From Bactrocera neohumeralis (taxonomy: Eukaryota > Arthropoda > Insecta > Diptera > Tephritidae), in the NCBI RefSeq assembly GCF_024586455.1, contig NC_065921.1:81094163-81158162 (forward strand): a stretch of DNA of 64,000 bases, written 5' to 3'. The translations under genes were made by a program, and so were the position numbers. Of this stretch, positions 22,770-32,029 are shown one piece after another; positions within the stretch are counted from its first letter, which is position 1, and each line of letters opens with the position of its first letter. The notes beneath the pieces were generated by a model. That model saw only the letters and a program-made list of their open reading frames with translations, was not told the origin of the DNA and ran no database searches.

Positions 22770-23690
22770 AATTGACGGTAAGACTCACTGGCTGGATATT
22801 GAACAATATAATGACGAGGATAAAGTAGAAAGTATAACTCTGCGATCTAAAGCGTCATGCATTTCGAGGTTCCCCACTTTTTTGAAGAAAAAATACAGAA
22901 ATTTCAAATTTAATGAGGAATGTTTTTTATTATTCGAAAGAACATTGTTTGGTATTAATTTTTTGAAGATTATCTCTTTCAAATGTTGGCCGTGGCTACG
23001 TCTCAGATGGTCCATCCGTTGAGTCCAATTTTGAATTCGTTCTAAGATTTCGACTAGTAACCGGCGAATGACACCCATGATGTTTTGCTCTAAGGCCTGA
23101 ATCGAAGCGGGATTGTCCGCATAGACTTGAGACTCAAGTCCTCCACAGGAAAAGGCTAACGGTGTGATATCACACGATCTTGGTTGCCAAAACGTGAAAT
23201 TAACTGCTCAGAAGTGTTCCCTCAATAAATTCATTGATTGATGCGATGTGGAGCCGTCTTTTTGAAACCAAATGTCGCCGAGATCACAAGCTGCAATTTC
23301 AGGCATCAAATAGTCGGTTACCATGGCGCGATAATGGTCGCCATTGACGGTTACGATTTCACCGGCATCACAAACCACACCCAAAGATTGTTTTTTCTGG
23401 ATGAAATGACAGCTCTTGAATCTCTTCAGGTTGCGACTTCGTTCCACATGCGACATTTTTCTTGTTTACATACCCATTGAGTCAGAAATGGTCGTCATCG
23501 TTGAACAAAATTTGTCGCGAAAACTTCGGATTTTCTTGGAACTATTTAAAAGCGAAGCGATGTATCTTTTGAAGGTCGAGCGGTCCATACGTCAGTCCAA
23601 GTTGCTGCGTACGGCGCCGAATCGATTCTCCACTGTCTTCGTGTACACTCTATTCTGAAAATTTAATCATTTTCAGACTTTTACTCCTTG
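22770..23690 (-). pseudogene. Tc1/mariner-superfamily transposase fragment, copy B
   Basis: Minus strand. The frame 23456-23208 reads VVCDAGEIVTVNGDHYRAMV, DYLMPEI, GDIWFQKDGSTSHQSMNLLREHF, where the WFQKDG block carries the second catalytic Asp of a DD(E/D) transposase. Downstream, 23078-22785 encodes the C-terminal part (RRLLVEILERIQNWTQRMDHL, RRSHGQHLKEIIFKKLIPNN). The intervening catalytic segment is frameshifted. The N-terminal part is present as fragments up to about 23680. The family is the insect type often annotated DUF4817. It fills the spacer between the first and second phosphodiesterase genes. Confidence 0.85.
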
Positions 23691-23842
23691 ATAACCAAAA
23701 TATTGTTGATGTCTTAGAAGAACAACCGAGTTAAAAGCTTTTAAAAGTCTTAACAAGCTTAGGTAACCCTTCAAATATATTTACTACAAGGCGACACTGT
23801 TTGTCAATATTTTCTTTTTTAAACAGATGTCAATCGTTGCAA

Positions 23843-23934
23843 GTGAGTACTTAAAAAAATAAAAATATTTACATAAAACTTTCGTAAAAAAAAACAAAAA
23901 AAAATAAAAATTCTTACTTTTCCCACCTCAACAG
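23843..23934 (+). other. Possible 5' UTR intron of the second phosphodiesterase gene
   Basis: GTGAGT at 23843 and a pyrimidine-rich CCCACCTCAACAG ending at 23934 would make a 92-bp intron 36 bases before the ATG. An upstream ATG in this putative exon is out of frame with the protein, so if used it would be an upstream open frame. The splice is inferred from consensus only. Confidence 0.4.
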
Positions 23935-23970
23935 CGGATTCTCCTTATCCAAAGCAGTTTGGAGTAGAGA

Positions 23971-25833
23971 ATGTCGGAAAGTTCAGTTGGACAATTGACA
24001 CTTACCGTCGAAATGGCTGGCGCACGAATCGCCGAACACGAACTGGTCGGCGTGATAGGCAATAAGAAAACGCTGGGCAGCTGGTCAATACAAGGAGCGC
24101 CGCTACTTGAACGCAGCGCTGACGACTACAATGTGTGGACTGCGAACATAACGGTACCGTTAAATAAATGGATACGCTATCGCTACTTTATCGGTGTGTT
24201 GGATGAGAAGACACAAACCGTACAACTGCGCCGTTGGGAAGTTGGCGAGCGTGCACGCGAATTACGCTTGACACAAGCGAACGCGCAAACAGCTGATCGT
24301 TTCGGTTTCATAACACCTGGAAGACCGAAATTGCGGCGCGCATGGCTCAACGTCGGCAGCATCGTGTTGTTCAAATTGTTCGGCGAGGCGTTGCAGTGTA
24401 ACGCGAAGGATCAGCTTGTTGAGGCGGGCGAAGTAATGCAGTTGAAAATAGAACCGCTAGACGCGGTAAACCTTCTTGCGATAGCAACATCCGCACGCGC
24501 AGAAATTTTCTACACCACTTTGCAATATGGCTACAGTAAGCTGAAGGCTCAGCCAGACTTTGGCATCGAATACAATGCAAGAGCACTAATCTATCAGATA
24601 TATATGTTGAATCGGAAAAATGTTGGTTTTCTATTGAAATTGTTTGCATTCAATGGCGCCACCAAATGTGTGCGTCTCTTAGCGCAAAGCTATTTGCCAC
24701 CCGAAGCGCTCGAGGAGAGCGAAGGTGTATTAGATGTGACATTGCTCTCGCCAGACGCGGCCGCCGTGGAGCTGGCTAAATTGGAAATACAATATTTGAT
24801 CATAAATCCCACACTGAGTTGGCAAGTGAAGTTGAACACCACATTCACACAGTTTTGGCCCGACCACTGGAAGGGCATGCTGATTGGACATCGCGGTCTG
24901 GGACGTAGTTTTGTGGAGCATAATGCAGCGCTAACGCCACTCGAGAACACAGTCAGCTCGGTGAAGCGCGCATTTGAGGCGGGCGCCGATATGGTGGAGT
25001 TCGATGTGATGCTCACCAAAGATTTAGTACCCATAATATATCATGATTTCTATGTAATGATGTGTCCGAACTCGTCGACAATACCCAGCAGCGCTAGTGA
25101 TATTGTCCCCGTACCGATTGTCTGTTTGACTTACGCCGAATTGCAGGCCATGCAGACATACAAAGTGGTCGGTGATAGTTTGATTGTCTGCCCTGCACCG
25201 GAAACGGTAAGCGATGCCGATGAGCGTCTCTTTCCGACATTGCAAGAGTTCTTCGAGAGAACCAACAAAATGCTCGGTTTCAATATGGAAGTTAAGTGGC
25301 CGCAAGAACTGCACGCCGGCGGTTCGCAGTGTCCACAGCACATGGACAAGAATAAGTATATGGACGTCATACTCGATGTGGTAAAGCAGTTGAGTTGGGG
25401 ACGCGTCTGCATTTTCTCATCCTTCGATGCCGACACTTGCATTATGCTGCGTTATAAGCAAAATATCTATCCGGTTTTGCTGTTGCTCGAGTCGGAACCG
25501 TTGCTATTTACCGATCCACGTACGCATTGCGTCCAGCCGGGTATAAATACGACAAAAGCATTCGATCTCAATGGTATCGCGACCAATGCTTGCCTGCTGC
25601 GCAAACATCCGAATGCAATGGCGATGGCGGAACGTCAAAATAAGTGGGTGTTTTTGTGGGGTAATCAACTGGACGATTGCGCTACAATAGATTTGTATCG
25701 TGCTGAAGGTGTTTACGCTTTGATTTGCGATCGTCTTGATTTGTTGTTGGCCTGCAATAAGCGTAGTATTTTCGGTACAGATGAACAGCTGAAGAAACTC
25801 TTTGAGTTACAGCGCAGTTGTGGTTGCCGTTGA
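23971..25833 (+). CDS. GPCPD1-like glycerophosphodiester phosphodiesterase, cytosolic type
   Basis: A 620-residue intronless paralog of the gene at 19979, on the same strand. There is no signal peptide: the N-terminal CBM20 domain begins at about residue 8 (LTLTVEMAG, VIGNKKTLGSW, VWTANITVP, RYRYFIG). The GDPD domain spans about 300-610 and keeps H307 (GHRG), E343 and D345 (VEFDV), H358 (YHD), E440 and K442 (NMEVKWP). The end, LFELQRSCGCR, is shared with the third copy. An in-frame TAG six bases upstream (23965-23967) fixes the start. It carries only about four sequons, as expected for a cytosolic protein. The family acts on glycerophosphocholine and related glycerophosphodiesters; the substrate here is inferred. 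What a CBM20 module binds in this family is not visible from the sequence. Confidence 0.93.
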   Translation: MSESSVGQLTLTVEMAGARIAEHELVGVIGNKKTLGSWSIQGAPLLERSADDYNVWTANITVPLNKWIRYRYFIGVLDEKTQTVQLRRWEVGERARELRLTQANAQTADRFGFITPGRPKLRRAWLNVGSIVLFKLFGEALQCNAKDQLVEAGEVMQLKIEPLDAVNLLAIATSARAEIFYTTLQYGYSKLKAQPDFGIEYNARALIYQIYMLNRKNVGFLLKLFAFNGATKCVRLLAQSYLPPEALEESEGVLDVTLLSPDAAAVELAKLEIQYLIINPTLSWQVKLNTTFTQFWPDHWKGMLIGHRGLGRSFVEHNAALTPLENTVSSVKRAFEAGADMVEFDVMLTKDLVPIIYHDFYVMMCPNSSTIPSSASDIVPVPIVCLTYAELQAMQTYKVVGDSLIVCPAPETVSDADERLFPTLQEFFERTNKMLGFNMEVKWPQELHAGGSQCPQHMDKNKYMDVILDVVKQLSWGRVCIFSSFDADTCIMLRYKQNIYPVLLLLESEPLLFTDPRTHCVQPGINTTKAFDLNGIATNACLLRKHPNAMAMAERQNKWVFLWGNQLDDCATIDLYRAEGVYALICDRLDLLLACNKRSIFGTDEQLKKLFELQRSCGCR

Positions 25834-25924
25834 GTGGATTTTAATATTTTCTGTTATTTTTTTGTGGAAAATTTTCAAACATTTCAACATACAGTCGGAG
25901 TACTTACAACTAAAACGTGTGACG

Positions 25925-25930
25925 AATAAA
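25925..25930 (+). terminator. Likely poly(A) signal
   Basis: AATAAA about 92 bp after the stop of the second phosphodiesterase gene, in a suitable A-rich context. Confidence 0.55.
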
Positions 25931-26209
25931 GCAAAAATAGAAAATAAGCTAGAAATGGCAATAGAAAACAGTTCACTGAGTTTTTTTTTGCAAAATCGGT
26001 TAGTGAATTTAGTCAGCTGAGTTCTGCATTATGAGAGCAGGAAACTATATCAATTGGTTGTGGGAGTTTTTCCTAACTAAGGAAACTTGCAAAGTCCGTC
26101 GGATTTACAAGAAATCCATTAGGTCAGAACTTCGTGTTGGTAACAACTGACTTTAAACCTACAATCCGAAGTCCACAGGATCTAGTTCCAGTAAAAGGGT
26201 TCTATAAGA

Positions 26210-27110
26210 GGATATAGTGGCCGTCTGTCACGCCACACATTTAGCTTTGCAGATCGCATTATTTTTTCCAAAATTGGATTGAAGAAGTCGGACGATAAGG
26301 AGTCGCTTTCTCTGAAACCTCGTTTGGTATCGAAAGGCTCGGACGGGTACTTTCCGATCCTGACGGAGCTTTTAGTATTGCTCAGCTCTCTGTAGCTTTG
26401 AAATCGACGAAGGGGTGGTCTGTTTCGATTCTTTTTTCACGGGTATTTTCTAAGATGGCGCATGATGAATATCTGGTCAGTTGTTGATTTTCCAGGCCTA
26501 AGGCTACTCTGACAAGGTCCAATCCGTTTGTTGACACAGTACGCTCGAAAGAACCTTATATGCCATGTTAAAGAGGCTTATCGTACGGTAGTTACCGCAG
26601 ATTTTGGGGTCTCTCTTTTTATGGATTAGGCAGAGCACACTCAAATTCCAATTGTTAGGCATGCTTTCGTGCGGCCATGCTCTACAAAGAAGCTGACGCA
26701 TGCTCCTTATCAGTTCTTCGCCGCAGTATTTGAATAGCTCGGACGGCAATCCATCGGCCTCCGCCGTTTTCTTATACTTCCAACGGGTAATTGGTATACG
26801 AATTTCTTCATGACCGGACAGTGGAACGTCTATTCCATCGTCATCGATTGGGGAATCGGGGTTACCATCTCCTGGTGATTAGGCTTTTACTGCCATTTAG
26901 CAAGCTGGAGAAGTTTTCGCGCCATAATTTCAGTATGCTTTGGGCATCAGTCACTAGATCACTTCTGGAGGTTCTACAAGAGTATGCTCCGGTCTTGAAA
27001 CCTTCTGTTAGTCGCCACATCTCTTCGTAGAATTTTCGACCATTACCCCTGTCGGCCAGCTTGTCAATCTCTTCGTACTCACGTATTATTCTATCACTCA
27101 CTCTATTTAT
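26210..27110 (-). mobile_element. LINE reverse-transcriptase fragment (RTE-like), copy 3
   Basis: Minus strand, from high to low coordinates: the pre-RT region (27101-26862: EYEEIDKLADRGNGRKFYEE, MWRLTEGFKTGAY); then 26749-26504 with the RT finger motifs (DGLPSELFKY, LCRAWPHESMPNNWNLSVLC, IHKKRDPKICGNYRTISLFN); then a palm remnant to about 26270 (SNTKSSVRIGK, FDTKRGFRESDSL). Stops and frameshifts separate the blocks. It occupies the spacer between the second and third phosphodiesterase genes and is oriented against them. Confidence 0.85.
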
Positions 27111-27171
27111 ATTATATTCTTCTATTATCTATCGCTCAGCTATTATCACACTCAAAGCAATTCAAATCGAG

Positions 27172-27178
27172 TATAAAA
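27172..27178 (+). promoter_or_regulatory. Candidate TATA box
   Basis: TATAAAA lies 40 bases before the ATG at 27212. Transcription starting about 30 bases downstream would begin near 27203. The ATG at 27212 would then be the first start codon in the message, which matters for the N-terminal extension of the third phosphodiesterase. Confidence 0.4.
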
Positions 27179-27211
27179 TTCCATATGATCGTTTTTTGAA
27201 AAAAGACCACA

Positions 27212-29209
27212 ATGCTGTCAAAATTTGTTGGTTCCAAAATAAAATGTAATAAAACTTACATAAATTGTGCGAATGTGTTTCTAAATTTCTGTGTATGTGT
27301 CAATAGAAGTAAACGTAACGTTTTGGTTAATTTAAAACGACTCCAAAGTACCAAAACTATGTCGGAAGATACAGCGATTGTGACCTTTAAAGTGAATTTG
27401 ACCGGTACACGCATTGCGCCCTACGAAGTAGTCGGCGTGATGGGCAATCAGGAGGCGCTCGGCGAATGGAATGTGCAATTGGCGCCACGTTTAAAACGCT
27501 CCGCAGACGACTATAGCGAGTGGACGGCGGTAGTTGAGCTTTCGCTGGAGAAACTCTTACGCTATCGTTATTTTATCGCCGCGGTAGACAAAGCCACACA
27601 GATTGTGCAAGCACGTCGTTGGGAGATACAAGAGCGTGCGCGCGAAATCAAACTCGAGTGTAAGGAAGTGGAATGCGTCGATCGCTTCGGTTGCATTTGT
27701 CTAAATAAACTGAAAGTGCGCAAAGCTTGGCTTAACACCGGACATGTAGTGCTGTTCAAGTTGTTCTTCAATGCATTGGAGTTTAAAGAGAACTTACCCA
27801 TAGTGCCGGAAGAAGAGATCAGACTCAAGCTCGAGCCTGTTAATCCGGAGTTAATGCTACCCATATTGCCATCGGCGCGCGCATATGCGCAATATTCGAA
27901 TATGCTGTATGGTGGCAGTCAAATGAAGGAGCAGCCCGATTTGGGTGTGGTTTATAATAATAATACATTGATGTTTCAAGTGATGATGGTGGACAAAGCG
28001 ATGGTCGGTTATTTGCTGAAGTTGAATTTGTCCAACGAATCGACGGGTTGCGTACAGCTCTTGGGTCAAATGTATATACCACCCGAGGCTTTAGACACCA
28101 GCGAGGGTCTGTTGACTGTCAGTTTTGCTAGTATCACTAATGGCATGGAAGTGGCACGTTTGAAATTGAAATATTTAGTTATCAACGCCATGTCGGATTG
28201 GCAGGTGAAGTTGAATACAACCTTCCTGCAGTATTGGCCGCGTCGCTGGAAGGGTCTTGACATCGGACACCGTGGTATCGGACGCAGTTTCATTGCCGAC
28301 AATCCAGCGCCCATATTGGAGAACACGCTGCACTCAATGCAGGAGGCTTACAAGGCTGGCGCTGATATGGTCGAGTTCGATGTGATGCTGACTCGAGATT
28401 TGGTGCCCATCATCTATCACGACTTCGAGTTGATTGTTTGTTTGACCGCTGATAGCAAACCGCTTACCAAGATGGATCTGTGCACGAAATCCGTCAAAGA
28501 TTTCACCTACGAAGAGCTGCAGCATTTGGTCACTTATCGCATTATTAACGAGCGCATTGTAGAATATCCTTCGCCGTGCAGTGTTAGCAATCCCGCAGAG
28601 CGTCTGTTTCCAACTTTGTCCGAGTTTTTCACCACCACAAATCGTTTTCTCGGCTGCAATATGGAAGTGAAGTGGCCGCAAGCTTATTATGCCGGCGGTA
28701 TTGAGAGCATACAGACTATAGATAAAAATCAGTATGTGGACGCCATATTGAGCGTGGTAAAGGACGTCAGTTGGGGTCGCTTGTGCTGCTTTAGTTCCTT
28801 CGATGCGGATATTTGCATCATGTTGCGTTTCAAACAGAATATTTATCCCGTCTTCTTTACGGTTTCGCATAATGTGCCGGAATTTTTGGATCCGCGCACG
28901 CACTGTCTACATCCGGCGGTTAATACCGCGCAGGCGTTCGACTTGAATGGCATTGCGCCGGCTGCGAGCATCCTTGAAAACCACCCGGACGCTGTGACGC
29001 TGGCCAATCGACAGAAGAAGTGGGTAATGCTGTGGGGTGATAAGCTATGTGATCGCAACGCCATCGAATGGTACAAGAAGATGGGTGTGCATGGTTTGAT
29101 CTACGATCATATAGAGGCGCTCATGCCCGCCGATAAACAAAATGTGTTCGAAAAGGATGAACGTTTGCAGAAACTCTTCAAATTACAGCTGAGCTGCGGT
29201 TGTCGTTGA
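27212..29209 (+). CDS. GPCPD1-like glycerophosphodiester phosphodiesterase, possible mitochondrial form
   Basis: Third intronless paralog. The family-conserved start is the internal ATG at 27359 (MSEDTAIVTFKVNLTG, 616 residues). The open frame begins at 27212, giving 665 residues, and an in-frame TGA at 27197-27199 excludes anything further upstream. The extra 49 residues contain ten K/R and no D or E, and end in NLKRLQSTKT, which resembles a mitochondrial presequence. The ATG at 27212 has a good fly context (CCACAATG). Numbered from 27359, CBM20 is at about 8-97, and GDPD has H304 (GHRG), E339 and D341 (VEFDV), H354 (YHD), E436 and K438 (NMEVKWP). It ends LFKLQLSCGCR like the second copy, its closest relative. 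Enzyme family is certain; the start choice and organelle are inference, and both starts could be used. Confidence 0.92.
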   Translation: MLSKFVGSKIKCNKTYINCANVFLNFCVCVNRSKRNVLVNLKRLQSTKTMSEDTAIVTFKVNLTGTRIAPYEVVGVMGNQEALGEWNVQLAPRLKRSADDYSEWTAVVELSLEKLLRYRYFIAAVDKATQIVQARRWEIQERAREIKLECKEVECVDRFGCICLNKLKVRKAWLNTGHVVLFKLFFNALEFKENLPIVPEEEIRLKLEPVNPELMLPILPSARAYAQYSNMLYGGSQMKEQPDLGVVYNNNTLMFQVMMVDKAMVGYLLKLNLSNESTGCVQLLGQMYIPPEALDTSEGLLTVSFASITNGMEVARLKLKYLVINAMSDWQVKLNTTFLQYWPRRWKGLDIGHRGIGRSFIADNPAPILENTLHSMQEAYKAGADMVEFDVMLTRDLVPIIYHDFELIVCLTADSKPLTKMDLCTKSVKDFTYEELQHLVTYRIINERIVEYPSPCSVSNPAERLFPTLSEFFTTTNRFLGCNMEVKWPQAYYAGGIESIQTIDKNQYVDAILSVVKDVSWGRLCCFSSFDADICIMLRFKQNIYPVFFTVSHNVPEFLDPRTHCLHPAVNTAQAFDLNGIAPAASILENHPDAVTLANRQKKWVMLWGDKLCDRNAIEWYKKMGVHGLIYDHIEALMPADKQNVFEKDERLQKLFKLQLSCGCR

Positions 29210-29301
29210 AAATTTATGTATTCTTTATTAATATTTTATTTGTAGAATTGTGTGCTATGAAAATTTATTGGTGTATTTAGTAATAGGCTTCAAATTTATT
29301 A

Positions 29302-29307
29302 AATAAA
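29302..29307 (+). terminator. Likely poly(A) signal
   Basis: AATAAA about 93 bp after the stop of the third phosphodiesterase gene, matching the spacing seen in the second copy (92 bp). Confidence 0.55.
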
Positions 29308-29334
29308 CATTAAAGACAAGACTTTTAAAGCAGT

Positions 29335-30880
29335 CTTTTAAACAAGGGCAATGTCCAGTAAGAACTCCTACGATTGTGTACTTTGCTCAAGACAAGTAGT
29401 TCAGTAGATTTCCTACGTTCTATAATAGGGCAAAATGATCTTGCAGTCCGATTAGCTCCTTGCCGCTTGCTGTCGATCAGCTCCTGTTAAGCACACGCGT
29501 GGTTTATTGGTCCAGCGCTAGAACGGAAGATGGCAATGGAGATCCAATTCGACTCCAACTCAATGTGAGTAGGGCAAGGGTACTCCCTTAGGTTAACTCG
29601 TAGGCTTTACAGTTGTCAGCAATACTGTTATTACCAAACGAGTCTGATGAAGAACTAGTTTGATGCTATTTCTAGTGAGGACAGACACCCCATGATGAGT
29701 GTCACCACTATACTTCGTACCGTCAGTACATTTACTGTACATTTACCATCATCTTAATAGCAGCCACTTCTGTCTAAAAAACATAACAGTGATCCGGTAG
29801 CATAAAGCTACGATTGATGGAGAGCTTTTTACAGTTAACTTCTTCTCTAACCTCACGTCCGAGTTTCGACCCATCCGTGATAAAGTTCACCATGCCTCTT
29901 TTTCACCGAGTCCTTCCCATCCACACATCCCTCGTCGGTATGAGAGCAAAAAAAAGCCGCCACGCGTGTCTTAGTTCGGACACCTTCATATGCCTAGCTT
30001 TCCTGAGCTTTAGAGCGCACATTAAATCACGGGTGCTATGTGTGGAATGTCATTAAGTGCTTTTATTGGTCAAGTCCGCAGTGCAACGGAGATGCATTTA
30101 ACAGCAGTCTTTTGGACACCCTCAAGCTTCTAAGCAAGTCTAGTGTTTTCGAGCGCTGCCTACCAGACGAATGTATCATGGATTATTTCTGGCTTGACTA
30201 CGGTTTCTTAGAGCCAAACGACCAACTTTGGTGAAATTCCCCACCTTTTCACTTTAGCTGTTCTACAGAAATATAAGGGGACCGATGTCTTCCTTACTCC
30301 CTCCTCAGTACTTGGCCTCCGTGAATCAAGGATAAGCCCTAGGTACTTTACTTTATCAAACAGTTTCAAGACGTGACCCTCTGAATGAGGTGAGAGGAAC
30401 GTCTGGCATCTGAAACTTCCTGGTAAATAACACAATTTCTCTTTTACTTGGGTTGATGGCTAAACCGCTTCTTTTCGCCCAATACCATGTTGAGGTACCC
30501 TTCGGTTAGCTCGTTGATGGTATTTAGAAATATTTTTTTAACGATGAGGACATCGTCGTTGGCTTAGTCTGTCAAACTGTAGCCTCGTACCAGGAATTTT
30601 TCAAGTAGATTCTTGACTACCTAGATGCAAAGCCACTCCGCCACGACCTTTCTGTTGCAAAAAAGACTATATAAGTTTGAGGTGTTCAAGGTTCGATACC
30701 GCCTCAAACTTTTCGTGGGCTTTTACGCCCATTTCGATTGAGTTTTGGGTTTATTTAACGCTCCAAAATTTTGCTCTCCACAGGAAATTGCTAGGCAATA
30801 TGTGGAAGACTTGCCTTTGACCTTGAGAAAGTCCATTATTATAGTATTACAAGACCAAAGAAGAGCTGAGAAATGTTTGT
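29335..30880 (-). mobile_element. Decayed RNase H-type LINE, inverted copy
   Basis: Minus strand from high to low coordinates: RT pieces around 30660-30440 (SGLAINPSKREIVLFTRKF); the RT thumb at 30390-30210 (FDKVKYLGLILDS, PLYFCRTAKVKRWGISPKLV); a RARNNPWYIRLVG-like block; RNase H remnants around 29990-29500; and a C-terminal piece KSTELLV, then VGVLTGHCP near 29340. Many stops interrupt it. It begins immediately behind the poly(A) signal of the third phosphodiesterase gene. Confidence 0.8.
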
Positions 30881-32025
30881 GTTAAAAAAAGTAATAAAAT
30901 TGTTAAATTATCGTTGTTTTTGTTGTTGTAGCAGCATAGAAGTTTGGTTTGAAGCAAGATATTTGAATTTAAAGAACTAGTAATTTAAGGATTAATGGAG
31001 CTGGGTGCTAATTTTTTCGGGCAGCTGAAAATAATTCGAACAGTATGCATATATACATATGTACATATATGTATGCATGTATATTATATAAAAATATGTC
31101 TCTCAAATTTACATATATGTACATATGTATAAATACACACACATATATTGTATAAAAATTTCTTTTGTCTCAGACAATGCTGCTGGAATGTAGGAATGTT
31201 GTCAGATATTGCTAGCAAAAAGCAGAAAAAATTATATGTACGGATATGTACCTACATATAGTATTTGCCAAAAAGTAGAAGAATTTGGAATGCGCTGTTC
31301 TTTCTCTTTTATGCATAACGTTTTTTCCGCCCAAACACAAACAAACGCGCACATCTGTATGTACATATTTATATGCGTGCTCAAATATGTGGAGGCTGCC
31401 GAAAGCGTTGAAAAATTGTGAAATTTTTTTACAAAGAAAAATGTGCAACTCTTGCACGCTTTTAAACAACTAAAAGAAGAGAAATCAATAATGAAAAGAA
31501 CAGAAAGAATAGCACTCTCATTAATTGATATTTTATTGCTTAAAATATAATTTTAATTTAAATTTTTCCATTAGACTTTAAAATGGTTACGAGTATTTCA
31601 AATAAAAAGCAAAAAATACAAATATATAAATAAATTTTAAAAATAAAAATGAATAAATAAATTTTAAAAATAAAAATAAATAAATAAATTTTAAAAATAA
31701 TTTTTGAAAAATTTTTAAAATAATTTTTTGTTGCAAAGCTGCTGAATAGCGATTGAACGCTGTTTTTTTTACTCGCATTTCATCTGCCTATTAATAGTGA
31801 TGTGATTTGGACTCTTAGTTTTGTTGGAAACCCTTAAAAATCAACGACCTCAGATCGCGCTCAAACTACTTTTCCTTTTGTTCACTTCATTTTGTTCAGT
31901 TTCAGTCTTCATCTGATTTTTTTACTTTCAAACATTTTTTACCCTTGTCTAATAAGCCGAATACTTGGCTTAGTTTCCGATTCAAATTGTAATGGTGATC
32001 CATTGGGATTGGGTTAAGAGAGCAG
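30881..32025. other. Intergenic DNA, A+T-rich, no gene seen
   Basis: Includes palindromic ACATATGTACATATATGTATG runs at 31045-31130 and an A+T-rich direct repeat at about 31615-31700 (AAATAAATTTTAAAAATAAA repeated three times). Short frames at 31209-31473 on both strands are mutual shadows without motifs. Confidence 0.5.
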
Positions 32026-32029
32026 AGAT

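Noticed and set aside
24690..25442. Minus-strand frames of 103-114 codons
   Set aside because: Shadows of the second phosphodiesterase gene in other frames.
28334..28903. 189-codon minus-strand frame
   Set aside because: It lies entirely antisense to the conserved GDPD domain of the third phosphodiesterase and has no motif of its own.
30670..30710. tRNA-like stem GTTTGAGG..CCTCAAAC around GGTTCGATACC
   Set aside because: Only about 36 bases long with no room for D and anticodon arms; probably chance or a SINE scrap inside LINE debris.
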